From: Bolinopsis microptera
Taxonomy: Eukaryota > Ctenophora > Tentaculata > Lobata > Bolinopsidae
Assembly (NCBI RefSeq): GCF_026151205.1
Contig: NC_087077.1
Location: 14,170,983 to 14,234,982 of the forward strand
Direction of reading: 5' to 3'
Length of the DNA stretch: 64,000 bases
This document shows positions 12,701-26,100 of the stretch, in pieces (position 1 is the stretch's first letter; each line of letters opens with the position of its first letter). Below the pieces are notes generated by a model. That model did not search any database. It was not told the origin of the DNA and saw nothing but the letters and a program-made list of their open reading frames with translations. Made by a program: the position numbers and the translations under genes.

Positions 12701-13175
12701 TAAAAAGTGTAAATGGTTGAATAAGTGTAAAACACATTATTTGGCCGTACGAGATCCTGAAATTAGTGCCAGGAGTCAGTTTTGTGGGTTATCTTACTGG
12801 CTGTAAAGGGGTTTTAAAAAGTGTAAATGGTTGAATAAGTGTAAAACACATTATTTGGCCGTACGAGATCCTGAAATTAGTGCCAGGAGTCAGTTTTGTG
12901 GGTTATCTTACTGGCTTTAAAGGGGTTTTAAAAAGTGTAAATGGTTGAATAAGTGTAAAACACATTATTTGGCCGTACGAGATCCTGAAATTAGTGCCAG
13001 GAGTCAGTTTTGTGGGTTATCTTACTGGCTGTAAAGGGGTTTTAAAAAGTGTAAATGGTTGAATAAGTGTAAAACACATTATTTGGCCGTACGAGATCCT
13101 GAAATTAGTGCCAGGAGTCAGTTTTGTGGGTTATCTTACTGGCTGTTAAGGGGTTTTAAAAAGTGTAAATGGTTG
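6771..13175. repeat. Satellite array, 114-bp unit, about 56 copies with higher-order structure
   Basis: Head-to-tail copies of a 114-bp unit beginning GTGCCAGGAGTCAGTTTTGT occupy 6.4 kb. Internal copies are almost identical; the first two (6771-7057) and the last (from 13109) are divergent or partial, as expected for array edges. Two diagnostic sites vary: ggctGtaaa versus ggctTtaaa, and ggccGtac versus ggccAtac. Copies with the A variant are nearly always followed by a T-variant copy, and variants recur as a block of about five units (Ga-Tg-Gg-Tg-Gg) with extra Gg units. Two copies (about 6939 and 7742) share a 9-bp insertion. No open reading frame crosses the unit although 114 is a multiple of three. 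Confidence 0.97.
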
Positions 13176-14503
13176 GTGTAAATGTGAAATGGTTCGGAAT
13201 AAAACCGAAACCAAGTATGAAATAACAGATATAAATAACAATTAATAACTTACCGGTTCGTAAAAGTTATCCGACTGGCATTAATTAAAAACTTAAATCA
13301 AAACCCTATTATCTGTTATCGTGAATCGTTAATTGCAATATATAATACAACAGTCGATAACAGCTGACATTTTACAACGAGCAGAAATAACAAAATGGCG
13401 CGAAGTTATAATCTTCACATACGATCAGGTAAAAATGGCGCCATAGTGCTCCTTCATCAACTATTTTACGTTTTTGACGATTTTGACACGTAAATAGCGC
13501 GCTTAGATTTGCGCGGCGTATTAAAAAAATTTAAACCTTTCGGATAGGGGTTAATTTATTTTTCTACTGTCAACACAGCCCAAGTTATACATGTTTTAAT
13601 AACAAAAAATGTCCATTTTTTTGTATCAGTTTTAGTTAAATTTCTTTTCAAATCGCTGCCACGTCAAAACTATTTTACGAAAGTATATCAAATTTTCACG
13701 AAAAGCAAACTTAATCGATTTACAACTGTATTGAAAAAGAATTTAATACAAAAATATTGAAACTTTTAAATTATCAATGGAATAAATTGCCGACCTCTAA
13801 ATATGTGTAAAATACTGCGAATAGAGGTCACAACGCTGCGCGTGGGGGTGATTGAGAATTGACGATATATTATGATCTAATAGTAAATTTTACAAAGCTG
13901 GCTTTGGATTTAGGTAAGATTATAATTCATTTAAAAAAAACCACGGATAGTTTAAATTTATTTCTATTTGTTGTATAATCATAAACAATTTAATCCTGTT
14001 TTCAAGAATGCGCGGCTTTGGCGGCCAGTTATCACAATGCTGGCAAGCATTACCGTCGCCCTTATATTCACAATACTAGTTACCCCCTATACTATTATAT
14101 CCCCTTTATTGTTTTCCAGGCATTAAGACTCTTTCGAAAGTAGTTCAGCAGGTACATTTAAGTTCAAAACATTTTAATTCAATGTTAAAGATGACAGGAA
14201 TAAGAAATAGTTATATGGAGGTTTTAAAGAAATTTGCGCAAAATACGCGCCAGCATGTTATACGAAATTAGTAGGTAAAATAACCCAAAATCGCCATATT
14301 CAATTCGATTGCAGGTGCCTTAAAAACCATGTTAAAATTGAGTTAGAGATCTAAAACTTTGCAGGGCGTCTAGACCTTGTCCAAATCGACTGCAAAAAAA
14401 ATTTCATGTTTCAGGAGTATCGGGAAGTGGGTTTTCTGGAACCCCTGTTTTTCTATACAACAGATTGTCGTGAAGTATTGTATATATGTATATATATATA
14501 TAT
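13176..14503. other. AT-rich non-coding DNA
   Basis: I see no exon, RNA gene or complete element. It contains short GC-rich patches (for example near 13490-13520) in otherwise AT-rich sequence and ends in a TA microsatellite at about 14480-14505. Confidence 0.5.
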
Positions 14504-14511
14504 ATGTATAG

Positions 14512-14587
14512 TTACCTGAGGACCCCAGGCTTTAATGTTGTTAAATTAGAGATTAGGCGGAATGACAGGCTGAGCGCGGCCCAGTAA
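14512..14587 (+). mobile_element. Short non-autonomous element, family M3 (76 bp)
   Basis: Starts TTACCTGAGGACCCC and ends GCGCGGCCCAGTAA, flanked by a perfect 8-bp target duplication, atgtatag (14504-14511 and 14588-14595). A second copy at 32951-33032 also has a perfect 8-bp duplication. Terminal bases TTAC/GTAA are inverted. The 8-bp duplication is typical of hAT-type insertion, but the element is far too short to code for anything. Confidence 0.75.
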
Positions 14588-14595
14588 ATGTATAG

Positions 14596-15580
14596 ACGCT
14601 TTTGTAGTCAATTGTAGACTACATTTAAGTGTCTATATAGTAGATTCAAAAGTATAAACGTTACAGTCATTTCGAACCACAGGTTTTAAAGATAATCGTT
14701 TATACTTTAGTTTACATTATATCAAAAAATAATTTATCTCCATCATCATCACTTGATGACGTCATCAAATTAGGTGTTTTTAAAACTTTATTTTTGACAA
14801 AGTAATAACTTTTCAAATCGATTTTAAACCATTAAGGAGTAATTTTATTCAAAATCTGAGGTCATTTTTACCTTAGATAATTGTTCAAGCATTCTGAAAA
14901 TCTACCGGAAAAGTTTCTTACTTTGCTCCTTCATAAAGATATTCGCTATTGAAGTTAGTGCTTTTTTGAAGAATAATTTTATAAAAACACAAAAGTTGTG
15001 AATTAGTATTCTCTGGTGTTGGGCTATCCCTTGAGTTGTGGAGCTCAATTTTGCTTCTTAAAGATCTAAATTGTGTTATAGGCTAGTTTTAAAGTTGAAA
15101 ATCGAAAAGTTGCACACGTGGGGACACGCCCAAATTGATAGAAAATTGCTAAAATTACTGAAAATTGCTGTTTTCACCATTTTTATCAACTTTGGAGTCC
15201 CGTTGTGATCCAAGTTCTATATAAAATCTTCTGAAACTTTGCATGCTTATTAAACTATATATAAATTACTGCTATGCAAAAATTTACGGTGATTCAATAT
15301 TGTATGCGCACGCAACGTCCGCTCAAAGTTTGCACGTGCGAAAGGTGAGAATTTTGCTCATTCGTGATTTCGAATAAATTCTGCTTTCCCACGATATTTA
15401 AATTGCATTATATATGAATTTAATGCCAACTTGAATGAGTAAAAAGTGCCATATTCAGTCAGGTAAAATTTCGAAATCGATGAAATTACCTCCTAATTAT
15501 TAATATAAATATGAATGAAGATATGAGTTTACATTTCGGCTTTGTAAATTATCCTGACATTATAATCAAAAAGAGATGAT
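14596..15580. other. Non-coding DNA with small hairpins
   Basis: No gene seen. It holds two inverted repeats: gtagtc / gactac near 14609-14628, and AAAGTATAAACG / CGTTTATACTTT at about 14650-14712 (12-bp perfect arms). The rest is AT-rich. Confidence 0.5.
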
Positions 15581-15581
15581 A

Positions 15582-16041
15582 TTTGACCAAAACCCATAAT
15601 CATGGGTAGAGTGTACCGTTGTATTGTATTGTAGGTTTACAACCTACCAGGACGCGCGCCGAGTTGGACTCAATATATGTTGGTCCCAATATATGGAACA
15701 GATATTTTACGAGTATCACCCGTTAAAGTGTACCGCTGCCAGTGTCTCTCTTTTCCAAACAAAAGGAAATGATATTAATTTAAATAACCGTCCGCAAATG
15801 CAAATTGATACCGAGAATGAAATCGGACGCTCGCTTTTTCCAATCAATAAGCTTTATTACAATTTGTCATAATATAAGCCGTGATCGAATGGAAAAAGCG
15901 AGCGACCGATTTCATTATCGGTATCAATTTGCATTTGCGGACGGTTATTCAAATTAATATCATTTCCTTTTGTTTGCAAAATAGAGACACTGGCAGCGGT
16001 ACCAGGTACACTCTACCCATGATTATGGGTTTTGGTCAAAT
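15582..16041. mobile_element. Foldback/MITE element with about 150-bp inverted arms
   Basis: Left arm 15582-15855 and right arm 15890-16041 are inverted copies beginning TTTGACCAAAACCCATAATC and sharing almost all sequence up to a 35-bp spacer near 15856-15890. The left arm is interrupted by a separate element (15618-15726), absent from the right arm, which provides an empty-site comparison. No coding capacity is seen. The window sequence directly outside the arms does not show an obvious long target duplication. Confidence 0.85.
15618..15726 (+). mobile_element. Short element, family M2, nested in the foldback element
   Basis: The insert is flanked by an 8-bp duplication, agtgtacc (15610-15617 and 15727-15734); the right arm of the host foldback element has the site only once. 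Its core (from TTGTAGGTTTACAACCTAC to CACCCGTTAA) matches the copy at 18541-18637; this copy has 11 extra bases at its left end. The head forms a 7-bp hairpin GTAGGTT/AACCTAC. Confidence 0.75.
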
Positions 16042-16984
16042 TGACTTATAAATTAAATTGAATTTCAAATAGAAATGTGAATATATTAAAATTTAAAACT
16101 TTCAAAACGGAGGCTTATAAATATTATTATATTATGATTGTAAAATAAAGGATAAAATTTTAAATTTGTTTCACTAAAATTTGTTTCACTATGCAGCGCA
16201 CAGCTGACTGTGACAGCACACAGACCGCTAGGTGACAGGGATTTCGATTGGCGTGCCATGGCGGTCACTCATTGCCGGCCATGCATATTATTGCCTTATT
16301 GATTATTGCAGGTAAGAATTATACAAGCAACAAGTGGCCCACCAATCACATCGACGCGCACTCCACGGATGAAAGACGATCATATATGATATAGTCAACA
16401 CTACCAACTAACGTAATCATTTATAATTTAGAAACCACCGACACCTCCCTGTCAGTAATTACATACTATGTTAAACTTGATATAACGACCCCTAACGCAT
16501 TTGTCATACGTTGTATGACTCGCCGCGCACGAGTGTGGAGTGCGCGGCTCCCCCTGTATCGTAGAAACTCTACAGTGAAGCGACAGTGGGGGTCACCACG
16601 TGATACAATAACGCATAACGGGAATACATTACAACAATTCCAATTCCAAGGTCACAGGTGAGCTTCCCATTTAATTTTATTTATTTGCTGTTTTTCCCTT
16701 TAGTAAAGATGTATGTTCACAAATATAAAGACGGTCTTTTACATTTTATAATCATCGTGTATCAACAAATATGAACAATATATAATACATATAATAATAA
16801 GTATACTTTGTTTATTATTGCCATTGGTATTAGGGGGAAAATATTGTTTTTTGTTTGTACGTGTGTCACTGTAATCAGTCATGTGATAATCAATCATTTT
16901 AACTTTAAGTACTCAATCTGGGCGGCGTACTTTAAATGCAAAAAGGAATTAATGTTCATAATGACTCATGTATCGCTCCCACGG
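16042..16984. other. Non-coding DNA
   Basis: No exon or RNA gene recognised. The sequence is AT-rich with isolated GC-rich stretches near 16340-16600. The open frames here are short and lack splice-site or composition support. Confidence 0.45.
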
Positions 16985-17026
16985 TCTAATATTTGGAACA
17001 AATATTTTACGAGTATCACCCGTTAA
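16985..17026 (+). mobile_element. Truncated copy of family M2
   Basis: The 3' 40 bases of M2 (tttacgagtatcacccgttaa end) are present with the 5' part missing. No target duplication was found. Confidence 0.6.
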
Positions 17027-17140
17027 GGTGAATATGCAATATGGGTACGGAAACGAGTGCATGGAATGATGAATTGTGAATGAATCGTTTATAATTTTGA
17101 TTAAAAATTTACCCGTCTAAATTTTGAAATAGATTTAAGA

Positions 17141-20100
17141 TCAAGTTTTCAAACTATAATTTCTGATGTTTGATTTCTTTGTTCCTGAAGTAGGCCCAGC
17201 ATTCCGTCTCGAAGCACCTCTCATTACGAGTTTAGGAGTGGGTATGGTAGGTCGCGTTGCCGGAGACATCTGTTTCCCTGTCACCATTACATCACTACTA
17301 GCCACAGATAATGGTCTATTTTCCTCCGATTCCACCTGAACGGATATCTGTATTAAACTACTTTAATGTCAACAGTTGCAAGAAATAAATATCGTAATGG
17401 AGAAAATAATAAAAAGTGTATCGCCATGGTTGACAGACGACAGTGTATCTGATGCACAATGAAAGGTTCTGGTAAGAGATAAATATTTATGGTATATCGA
17501 GAATTAATTGAGAATAGCAAAAGAAAGACCGTACCATTCTACAAATATCCGACAGTTCCTCGTTGAGAGAGGTGTCTCCACTCATGTGTAGTAAACTCAT
17601 TTGGGACTGCGCGGATTTTGTTCGAGTCCGTTTCTCTCGTTCTATACCTGATATGAAGTTGATGTCACTATCAGTCAGTTCTGAGTGAGAGTTGAAGCTA
17701 CCATATTCAAGTAACATTGCGTTGTTATTGTGCAAAACTCATTTCCGGGTAAATATTTTGGCCCAACGCCATAGACAAGTCATAGCAGCTTATTTTAAAA
17801 TACAACACTATCAACAACAAAGCACGGTGTGTTCTAATGCCCCAGTGGCCAGTAGGAAAATGCAGGTCTCTCTATCTCAAAGCAGTCGGTCCAGGAAAGT
17901 TCATATTTTAAAATATTCTTTCGGTCCAGAAAAGTTCATATTTTAGAAGATTATATTTTCGTCCCATTTTGGTGATTTTCCATAGCACTAAAGTATCTCC
18001 GCAATACGCCAGTATTCCATACCTCAATCGTACAACTACATTACATAACCTTTTGAATGAAGTTGTCTGGAACTTCCGGAGCAAAGTAACCAACTCATTT
18101 ATAAAATACTCGTTGTTTCAACTGTCATACAATGCTTGATATAACATATCTCTTAATAAATTACCTTTTTGAATGGATGTTATTTTAAAGAATATCTCCT
18201 AGATTGTAACAATAAATTCTCTTTAAGAATAACGTTAGTAAGGTAAACATTTACATCTAAAATTTGACTGTCACGTCAAAATACATCAGAAGTTAAGAAT
18301 TATATTCGATCATGAAAGAGTTATCTTTCAAGAAGAAGGGTAAAAAGCAATCGCCAATAATGAACCTGGAACTTCAAATTCCAAATTCGCCGATAATGAA
18401 AGTTCTTCTCGAGTTTCCTAGCCATATTGCCAGATATTTGAACATGGTTTTACAAATTTTAACCATCTTACCAACCGGATCCCTAACGGACCGAATCTCT
18501 TCCGATTAATAAATAGAGCTAGTTATTAGTTATGAGAACGTTGTAGGTTTACAACCTACCAGGACGCGCGCCGAATTAGACTCGTCGACGGTCCTGTTAA
18601 TATATGGAACAAATAGTTTACGAGTATCACCCGTTAATGAGAACGTGGTTCTGGATCTGGTTAGGGTTTCCGACCAATCACCTGTCGTTTAAAGTATTCT
18701 ATAAATGTTTGGCATAGAAAAAACAAAAAACGGACTCGCCAAGGACTCATTCTTACTTGATGTGAGCGCAGATCTAGCAGACTGCAGCCTCGATGTGATT
18801 TCTTGTAACGGAACACCTTCTGCAGAGAATTACCGATTAAAAGTAAATCTATTTGTATAAAGTCACTAATATTTAAACATCCTTAAAATCACTACGTGGA
18901 GACTGCAATCAAACGTGCACTGTTTAAAGGTAATGTTAATTGTTAAATGTGGAAAACATCTCGTAATTGAGCACACTTACTCTTGCCATCATCTTGAAGG
19001 TTGTTCAACTGAGATCTGAGACTGTTGCTGAGCTCGAGAAGTCTGTTCCTTTCTTTTTCTACCTGCTGCAAACGCGATCTACATTCCAACAACTCTCCCT
19101 CGTAATTGTTTTGAGAAAGCTGAAACAATGAGGACTTAGTGCTGCTAAGTAAGCTTTAAAATGTAATTTTTAAATTAGGAAAAAACATTCAGGCAAGCAT
19201 TTGGTAATGGCTTGGTAATGCATTTAGTAACTGCATTTACAGGAAAATACCTCGCTGTTTTTAATAGAAATTATCGTTTTTCTAAGAAACATAACTTCTT
19301 CTCGCAATGTTTCATGTTCTTTTTCTTCTTGGAATGATTTCGGTCTTTCCTGTGGAGCTACTTCAATAGCAGCGGGTTCATCCACGGTAGACTGAATTTC
19401 CTGAAAAGTGATTGATATGTCAAAACGAGCGTTGTTACATTTCAATTAACGGGGATTTATTCTGTACATCAACGATCTGTTGAACAGCATTAGCTATAGT
19501 AACGGATTCAGCTTTGCAGACGACACAAAGCTGATTGGAGCTATCCGAGGAATGAGTAGTGTAGAGTTACTGCAAGATGATCTCAACATAGTCACGAGTG
19601 GTCACTGGTCACGTGTTAACAACATGGAGCTACACGAACAGAAGTTTTTGGTTGTAAACTACCCCCTGAATGGATCAAGAGCTCCCGTTCTACCCAGAGA
19701 CTGTTAAGTATACTACACCAAAAGGACACGCAATATCACCACAGGAAACTGTCAGGGACCTAAGGACCTTGGAGTGTATGTTAGCAGCAGTAGATCATGG
19801 GGTCCTCACATTGAGGAGACAGTTCAAGGAGCTAGAAAAATGGCAGCTAATTGGACATTGAGTGCCTTTAGAGACCGGTCACAAGTAGTCATGCTGACGT
19901 TATACAAAAGCATGGTTCGCTCCAAGCTAGAGTACTGCTGTCCAGTCTGGAACCCTGCAATAGTGACAGAGATACAAAAACTGGAGACTGTACAGAGATC
20001 CTTTACTAGAAAGATATCTGGCTGTCGTGATCTCCAGTACTGGGACAGGCTGAAGAAGCTTAAGTTGATGTTACTTCAGAGGCAGAGAGAGCGTTATTCC

Positions 20101-23100
20101 ATTATTCATTTATTCATGTATGGAAGATTCTTAATGAACATGCTCCGAACGATACGGGCTTCGAGTTCAAGTCACATCAAAGGCATGGCATTAAGGCAGA
20201 GATCTCAGCCATGAACAAAAGCGCACAGTTGTCTGTAAGAACAGATTACGACAACAGCTTTAGAGTTAGAGCAGCTCAGCTCTTCAACGTGCTCCCATCG
20301 GAGCTCCGGAGTATCACAGTGCTAGACAGTTTCAAAGTTGGTCTAGGCAGATTTATGGAACAGTACCCAGACACACCACCGGTTCCGGGCTACACTCCGA
20401 CAAACGATAACTCAATGCTGAGCTGGAGGAGGATGGACTCGATGCAGTTGTCCTGAGCACGCCCTGCCAAACTCACCAAAACGTACCAAAACATACGTAC
20501 TGTATAAGCGGTAGAATATGGTTAATTTTTTCCTTTTCACCCTTTTGAAAAAAGGCAATAGTGAAAGGTTACGAATGGAGGTTTTGGCAGAAAAACGTGG
20601 ATTTTGGAGATCGCGTTAGGCGGGTCTGAATATGGTGTCGTTCCGTATGTTACCAAGCAACGAAAAAGTTGGGCGCGCGCGAGGATTGCTTGCGGAGATG
20701 TGATGTATAGATAGCCTGTGATCTATGAATGCGCGGCGCGACTGTGTTTTAATGTATATGATGTAATGTATAATATTACTATTAGGTAATAGGCCCAATT
20801 TGTACGTGGCACGCGTATGGCGTAGTGTATTGATGTGTACACGAGTATAGTTTACCTTTGCTCACAATTTCTTGAATTACAGATACAAGTTAAGTTCTAC
20901 GGCAATTGAACTGAATTTCAAGTGTTTCCCGTATTTGATGCATAATTTATCAATATTATTATCATATAGATTGAAGTGAGCTGATTGGAGCTTATACTTA
21001 AATGTATAGTAAATGTGAAATGGAAATCTAGCGTCCGCCAAAACGAAACAACGGGCGCAATTCTTGTTAAAATTTGAGGAACTTCGATACGCAATTGTGT
21101 TTCTATTATATTTATTTTCATCAAATTGATTACATAAAATGTAGCGCGCGCAGCAATAACATAAATTATATACAAACGATAATATAATTTAATATAATTT
21201 AAATTAATAATTAACGATACAGTGTGTACACAATGCTTAAAAAGGGTGTTTTGATTCAAGTTATACCGCGCGCCCTCCGTTTACTAATATTGTCAACATT
21301 CTTATTACGGTTGACTGGCACTGCTTGGCGGGAACTAACTCGAATTTCCTGACCTGTGTTTTGTTTTGAGCAGCGATGTTCTCGATATCAGCGGACATTT
21401 GTTTAATAACGTCTTTTAAACGAGTGTTCTGATCTCTGAGAGCGCTAATCTCGGTATCCTCTTCGGTCTGAGAGATTTCACGGTCAGTTTTTGAATGAAA
21501 CCGGTCCTTCAACTACAATTCAATCGTCTAGGAAGGTCGAGTGAAAATGTTACACTCTTACTAGCTCTGAGGTGTCTTCGTTTTCTCTTCTCCTTATTTG
21601 GCCCTTCAGAACCTTGATTTCATCCTCAAACAGGAGCAAATCTGACTTCAAACGTTTAACATCCGCCAGCGCCTGTAAAAACGCGTGACATCAGATTTTA
21701 GAAATCGATCATAACAATACTTGAAAGTAATGCATCAAGACTTTTCAAGAGAAAAATGTAGCGTTCAACTTTCATGTTAAGTATTTTAACTTTGAGCAAC
21801 AAAAAATATACCTCAAATGTAACGCTGTATTCAAACCGCTGATTCACGTAATCACATTGTTAACTTTTATTCAATGGCACTCACACTCAAAAGTAACCAA
21901 AACTGAAGCTACCCGTTGATTTACAAAAACATTACCACATCTCTAGAAGACGTCAGATCTTTGACCAGATCCTCCTGCGAACTGTAAGCTTTCCTTTCTG
22001 CTTTCTCGCACCTGAACTTCATCAGCCTGACATCCTGATCTGATTCACTCCGAAAAGCTTCCTCGCGTTTTACGCTCACTGCAAGCTCTGTTTTATACCT
22101 AAAATTATAAGAAGTTAATTTATTGTCATTAAAGGTTAATTGACAAGGGAGCTCGAAACAGTTGTATTCTTTTTGGTTGCACTTGCTTAATTGATCATTG
22201 AAGAAGAAGAATTCAGTCAAAATAGTGAAATTTGGGTCGCGGAAAGTTGCAATTTGAAAATGTCCTACCTATAGGACATATTCAAAATTTTCATTGCATC
22301 AAAGTTTTCTCCGGATATACTGCTTCAAGTACCTTGATGGTGACTTGTGACAATAACACTGACCTCACTGGTTGGTCACTGGTCAAAAATTCAGTAAAAA
22401 CTATGAAATTTCGGTCAAGGAAACGGCAGAAAAGCTTCTACATAAAAATCTTCCGAAATGTCTGATGATTTTCCGTTTATCTAAGCTTTCTTTAGTAATA
22501 TGATTTTCAGTACCTCAATCGTGTCTTGTGCCATCTGCAGTGAACAAAAATTCAACAAAAATTTCTGCTGTTTCCTTGACCGACGGGGGCAGGTTTTGGC
22601 AGGTTGCATATATGCAAAAAAATTATTGATATAAATCTCTGAAAGACAGTGTTGATAATTTTAGAGCACAGATTTTAAACAAGAATTGCGCCCGTTGTTT
22701 CGTTTTGGCGGACGCTAGATTTCCATTTCACATTTACTATAAATTTAAGTATAACTATAAGCTCCAATCAGCTCACTTCAATCTTCATGATAATAATATT
22801 GATCAATTATGCATCAAATACGGGAAACACTTGAAATTCAGTTCAATTGCCGTAGAACTTAACTTGTATCTGTAATTCAAGAAATTATCAGCAAAGGTAA
22901 ACTATTATATATTTGTAGCGCAATGCACTAGCTACTGGGTCGCGCGCGCATCAAATAATGGTTCTCGCAACCAACGCTTCTCGCAACCAACGCTTCTCTA
23001 CCTTCGGTAGATCGGCGAGATGCACCACTGTGCCTCACCGAGCTGCGAAGGATTGACATCGTGAATCAATTATATATACTCGTGTACACATCAATACACT

Positions 23101-26100
23101 ACGCGTGCCACGTACAAATTGGGTGTATTACCTAATAGTAATATTATACATTACATGCATCATATACACAGTCGCGCCGCGCATTCATAGATCACAGGCT
23201 ATCTATACATCACATCTCCGCAAGCAATCCTCGCGCGCGCCCAACTTTTTCGTTGCATGGTAACGAACGAACACACGACATATTTAAACCCACCTATCTC
23301 GTTCTCCAAAATCCACGTTTTTCTGCAAAAACCTCCATTCGTAACCTTTCACTATTGCCTTTTTTCAAAAGGGTGAAAAGGAAAAAATTGGGTGCTCCCT
23401 TGCCCCCTCAATGTTACAATAAAACAATAGGTACGCGGTGCCCCAACATGGAGATATAGATTTATGTCGACTAAAATTAAGTCGGACTAAATGTTAAAAT
23501 GTTGATAATATTAACAACAAAGAGGTAGCACGGGGTAAAAGGAAAAAAGTTCATTATCTCTAGAAGGGACAAATAATAAAATTGAGGTGCAACTCTATGT
23601 AAGTCTATACTCTGTATGATAAATATATACATGTATGTATTATTGAACGAATCAAAAATATAATATCCGATATCTTTGATATTATAGAGCCTTGACCCTC
23701 ATGGAATATATTGTTGAAAAGAGTTACAGAGTTCACGTTTACGTGTCTAATTGCAGATAATAAAATTGGGGTGCACCTTTCTGTATGGTTATTTAAAGTA
23801 TATAAATTTTAATCATGCAGAGAGGTGCAGGTCTTAGCAATCATATGTTTCGAACGGAAGATAATCAAGCTGCACCACTATTGTCCTATATCTAAGGGAC
23901 CCTTGAAGCTCTATAAAGAAGTACGAGAAATGCTTAAAGAAAGGATTCGTACATCAAATCTTGGATGCGAGTACAACTCAAAGAAAACATTAAAAGGCAA
24001 GAAAAACAAAAAGTGTGCCAAGATAGAGCTGACAGCAAAAGATTGTGGCAAGAGTTGCGCAATTGACGGTGGTTGGAGTGACTTTGGAGATTGGTCTGAG
24101 TGCGATGCTGCATGTGGTGGAGGATCTGAAAGTAGGACCAGGACCTGTACTAACCCTGCACCTGAAATAGGCGGAGCTGAATGCCAGGGAAATGACTCAG
24201 AAAGGCGAAAGCCAAGATTGCAACACACACGCCTGTCCACCTGCCCAGTTGAAGTTTGTCTCTGCAAGATAGCACAGGGCATTCAGGAGTTGCAGACCGT
24301 GCTTTTGGCGGTAACACAGATGGGATCTATTTTAGAGGCTCCTGCACCCACTCCTCGGGAGTTGGGTACTATTGGTGGAGGGGTGTTTTTGCTCAGAACT
24401 CTGCTGTCAACAAGGTTATTATCCACAACAGGTCGGATTGTTGCGAAAATAGGATCAACGCTGCTCAGGTTTTCGTGGATAACGTGTATTGTGGCGAAGT
24501 TGCATACCAAGTTGGTAAGAAAGAGTATGAGGTTGACTGTGGCGGCAAAGATGGGACGAAAGTTAGAATAGGACTGACTGGTGTTCTGACATTGTGCGAG
24601 GTTGAGGTGAATTGGGACAGTAGTTTAAACAAGGGCTGGATTGCGAAGTTGAAGAGTAATGAGTTATGTTATGTTTTTAAAAGTGGTAATTTGATATTTT
24701 GCAAAATTTAAAGTTGGTTTAACTGTGTTTCCTATTTTGTCTCCATTATTTAAAAAAAAAAGAAAAAAAAAGAAAGCTTTCATAAACGGAAAACCTAGGA
24801 GATATTTCGGAGGATTTTTAGATAGAAGCTTTTCTGCCGTTTCCGAAATTTCACAGTTTTGACTGGCTGTTTGACCAGTGACCAACCAGTGAGGTCAGTG
24901 TCAGTAACACAAATCACCATCAAGATACTGAAAATTATCAAAATATCCTACCGGTAGGGCATTTTCAATCGTGTCTTGTGCCATCCAATTTGGTCACATC
25001 TTTCAAATTTCTGTTCGGAAATTTCATCTTTGAAAATGGGACAGAAATTGGAAAATATGAATTTTCGTTTTGCAATGCTTTCTGTAGTATGCTTCCTCCG
25101 ACCGGAATCAAACTTCCAGCACCTCGATTGTGTCATAATATGACATCTATAGTTAAATAAATCAAGGAAATGGTAAGTTTCAAGTTAATTGGAAATAAAC
25201 CACCTAGCAATATCTTGTTTCTTCATCTCGAGTTCAGTCCGGACTTCCCGGATCCTCTCCTCGCATTGTCCCTCGCTCAACTTCAGGTTTACTTCATGTT
25301 TGGCACACTTGTGTCGTTCTGTTTCCAGGGTTACTTGCTGCGTTTCTAGTTGAGACTGCAGTCTGGGAGAGCCAGTGTGAGGATAGAAGACCAGTTATTT
25401 GAAGTTTTAGGTGAGGAAGCTGCGATCAAACAGATCAGTGTTTTTAAGATAAGAAAAGTTAGAATTTGTCTATTTTTATTTTTCTCAACTCCATAGCTTT
25501 ACTGTTCGACAGCACAAATTGACCAATGTTAAACGAGATGACATGTTAGTAAGCTTATGGTGATCAAGTAGACTTGGAAATAATTTAGGCTCGTAGCCAA
25601 AAAGTTGAGGATTCTAACCCCCTGGTGTAAACTATTTCCTTACTCCCGCAATCTGCTCAACATATCCCCCCTGGCACTTCAAAGGGACAAGATTTGTTCA
25701 AACTTACCAACCTGTTACAAGCAGAGGTGTTTTCTGTTGATCCCTGATGATCAAGGGACTACAGATGCAGTCTATAGGAACTGCACAAAAGATAATATCA
25801 CTTCACTATAGAGGATTCTTTTATATTAATATTATTAATTATCTTAGATATGTGTTCTAAATAGTAAATACTTACTGCGAAACATTCTCATTAGCTTCTG
25901 TCAGTCTGTCCTCAAGGCGAGCCATATCACATTTATTTCTCAGTTTCAGCTGTTCGAGATTGTACGATAAGACTTGAGTTTCACTTTCTCTTTCTTTTCT
26001 TTCACTTTCGTGTTGCTCTTTTAAACGCTTGAGGGCGTCATCTTTTTCGGACACACGGCTCTCACAGACAGACAATCTGGGATAATACATCAAAGTTTGT

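Noticed and set aside
6771-13175. CRISPR-like array
   Set aside because: There are no unique spacers; the whole 114-bp unit repeats, and the context is eukaryotic.
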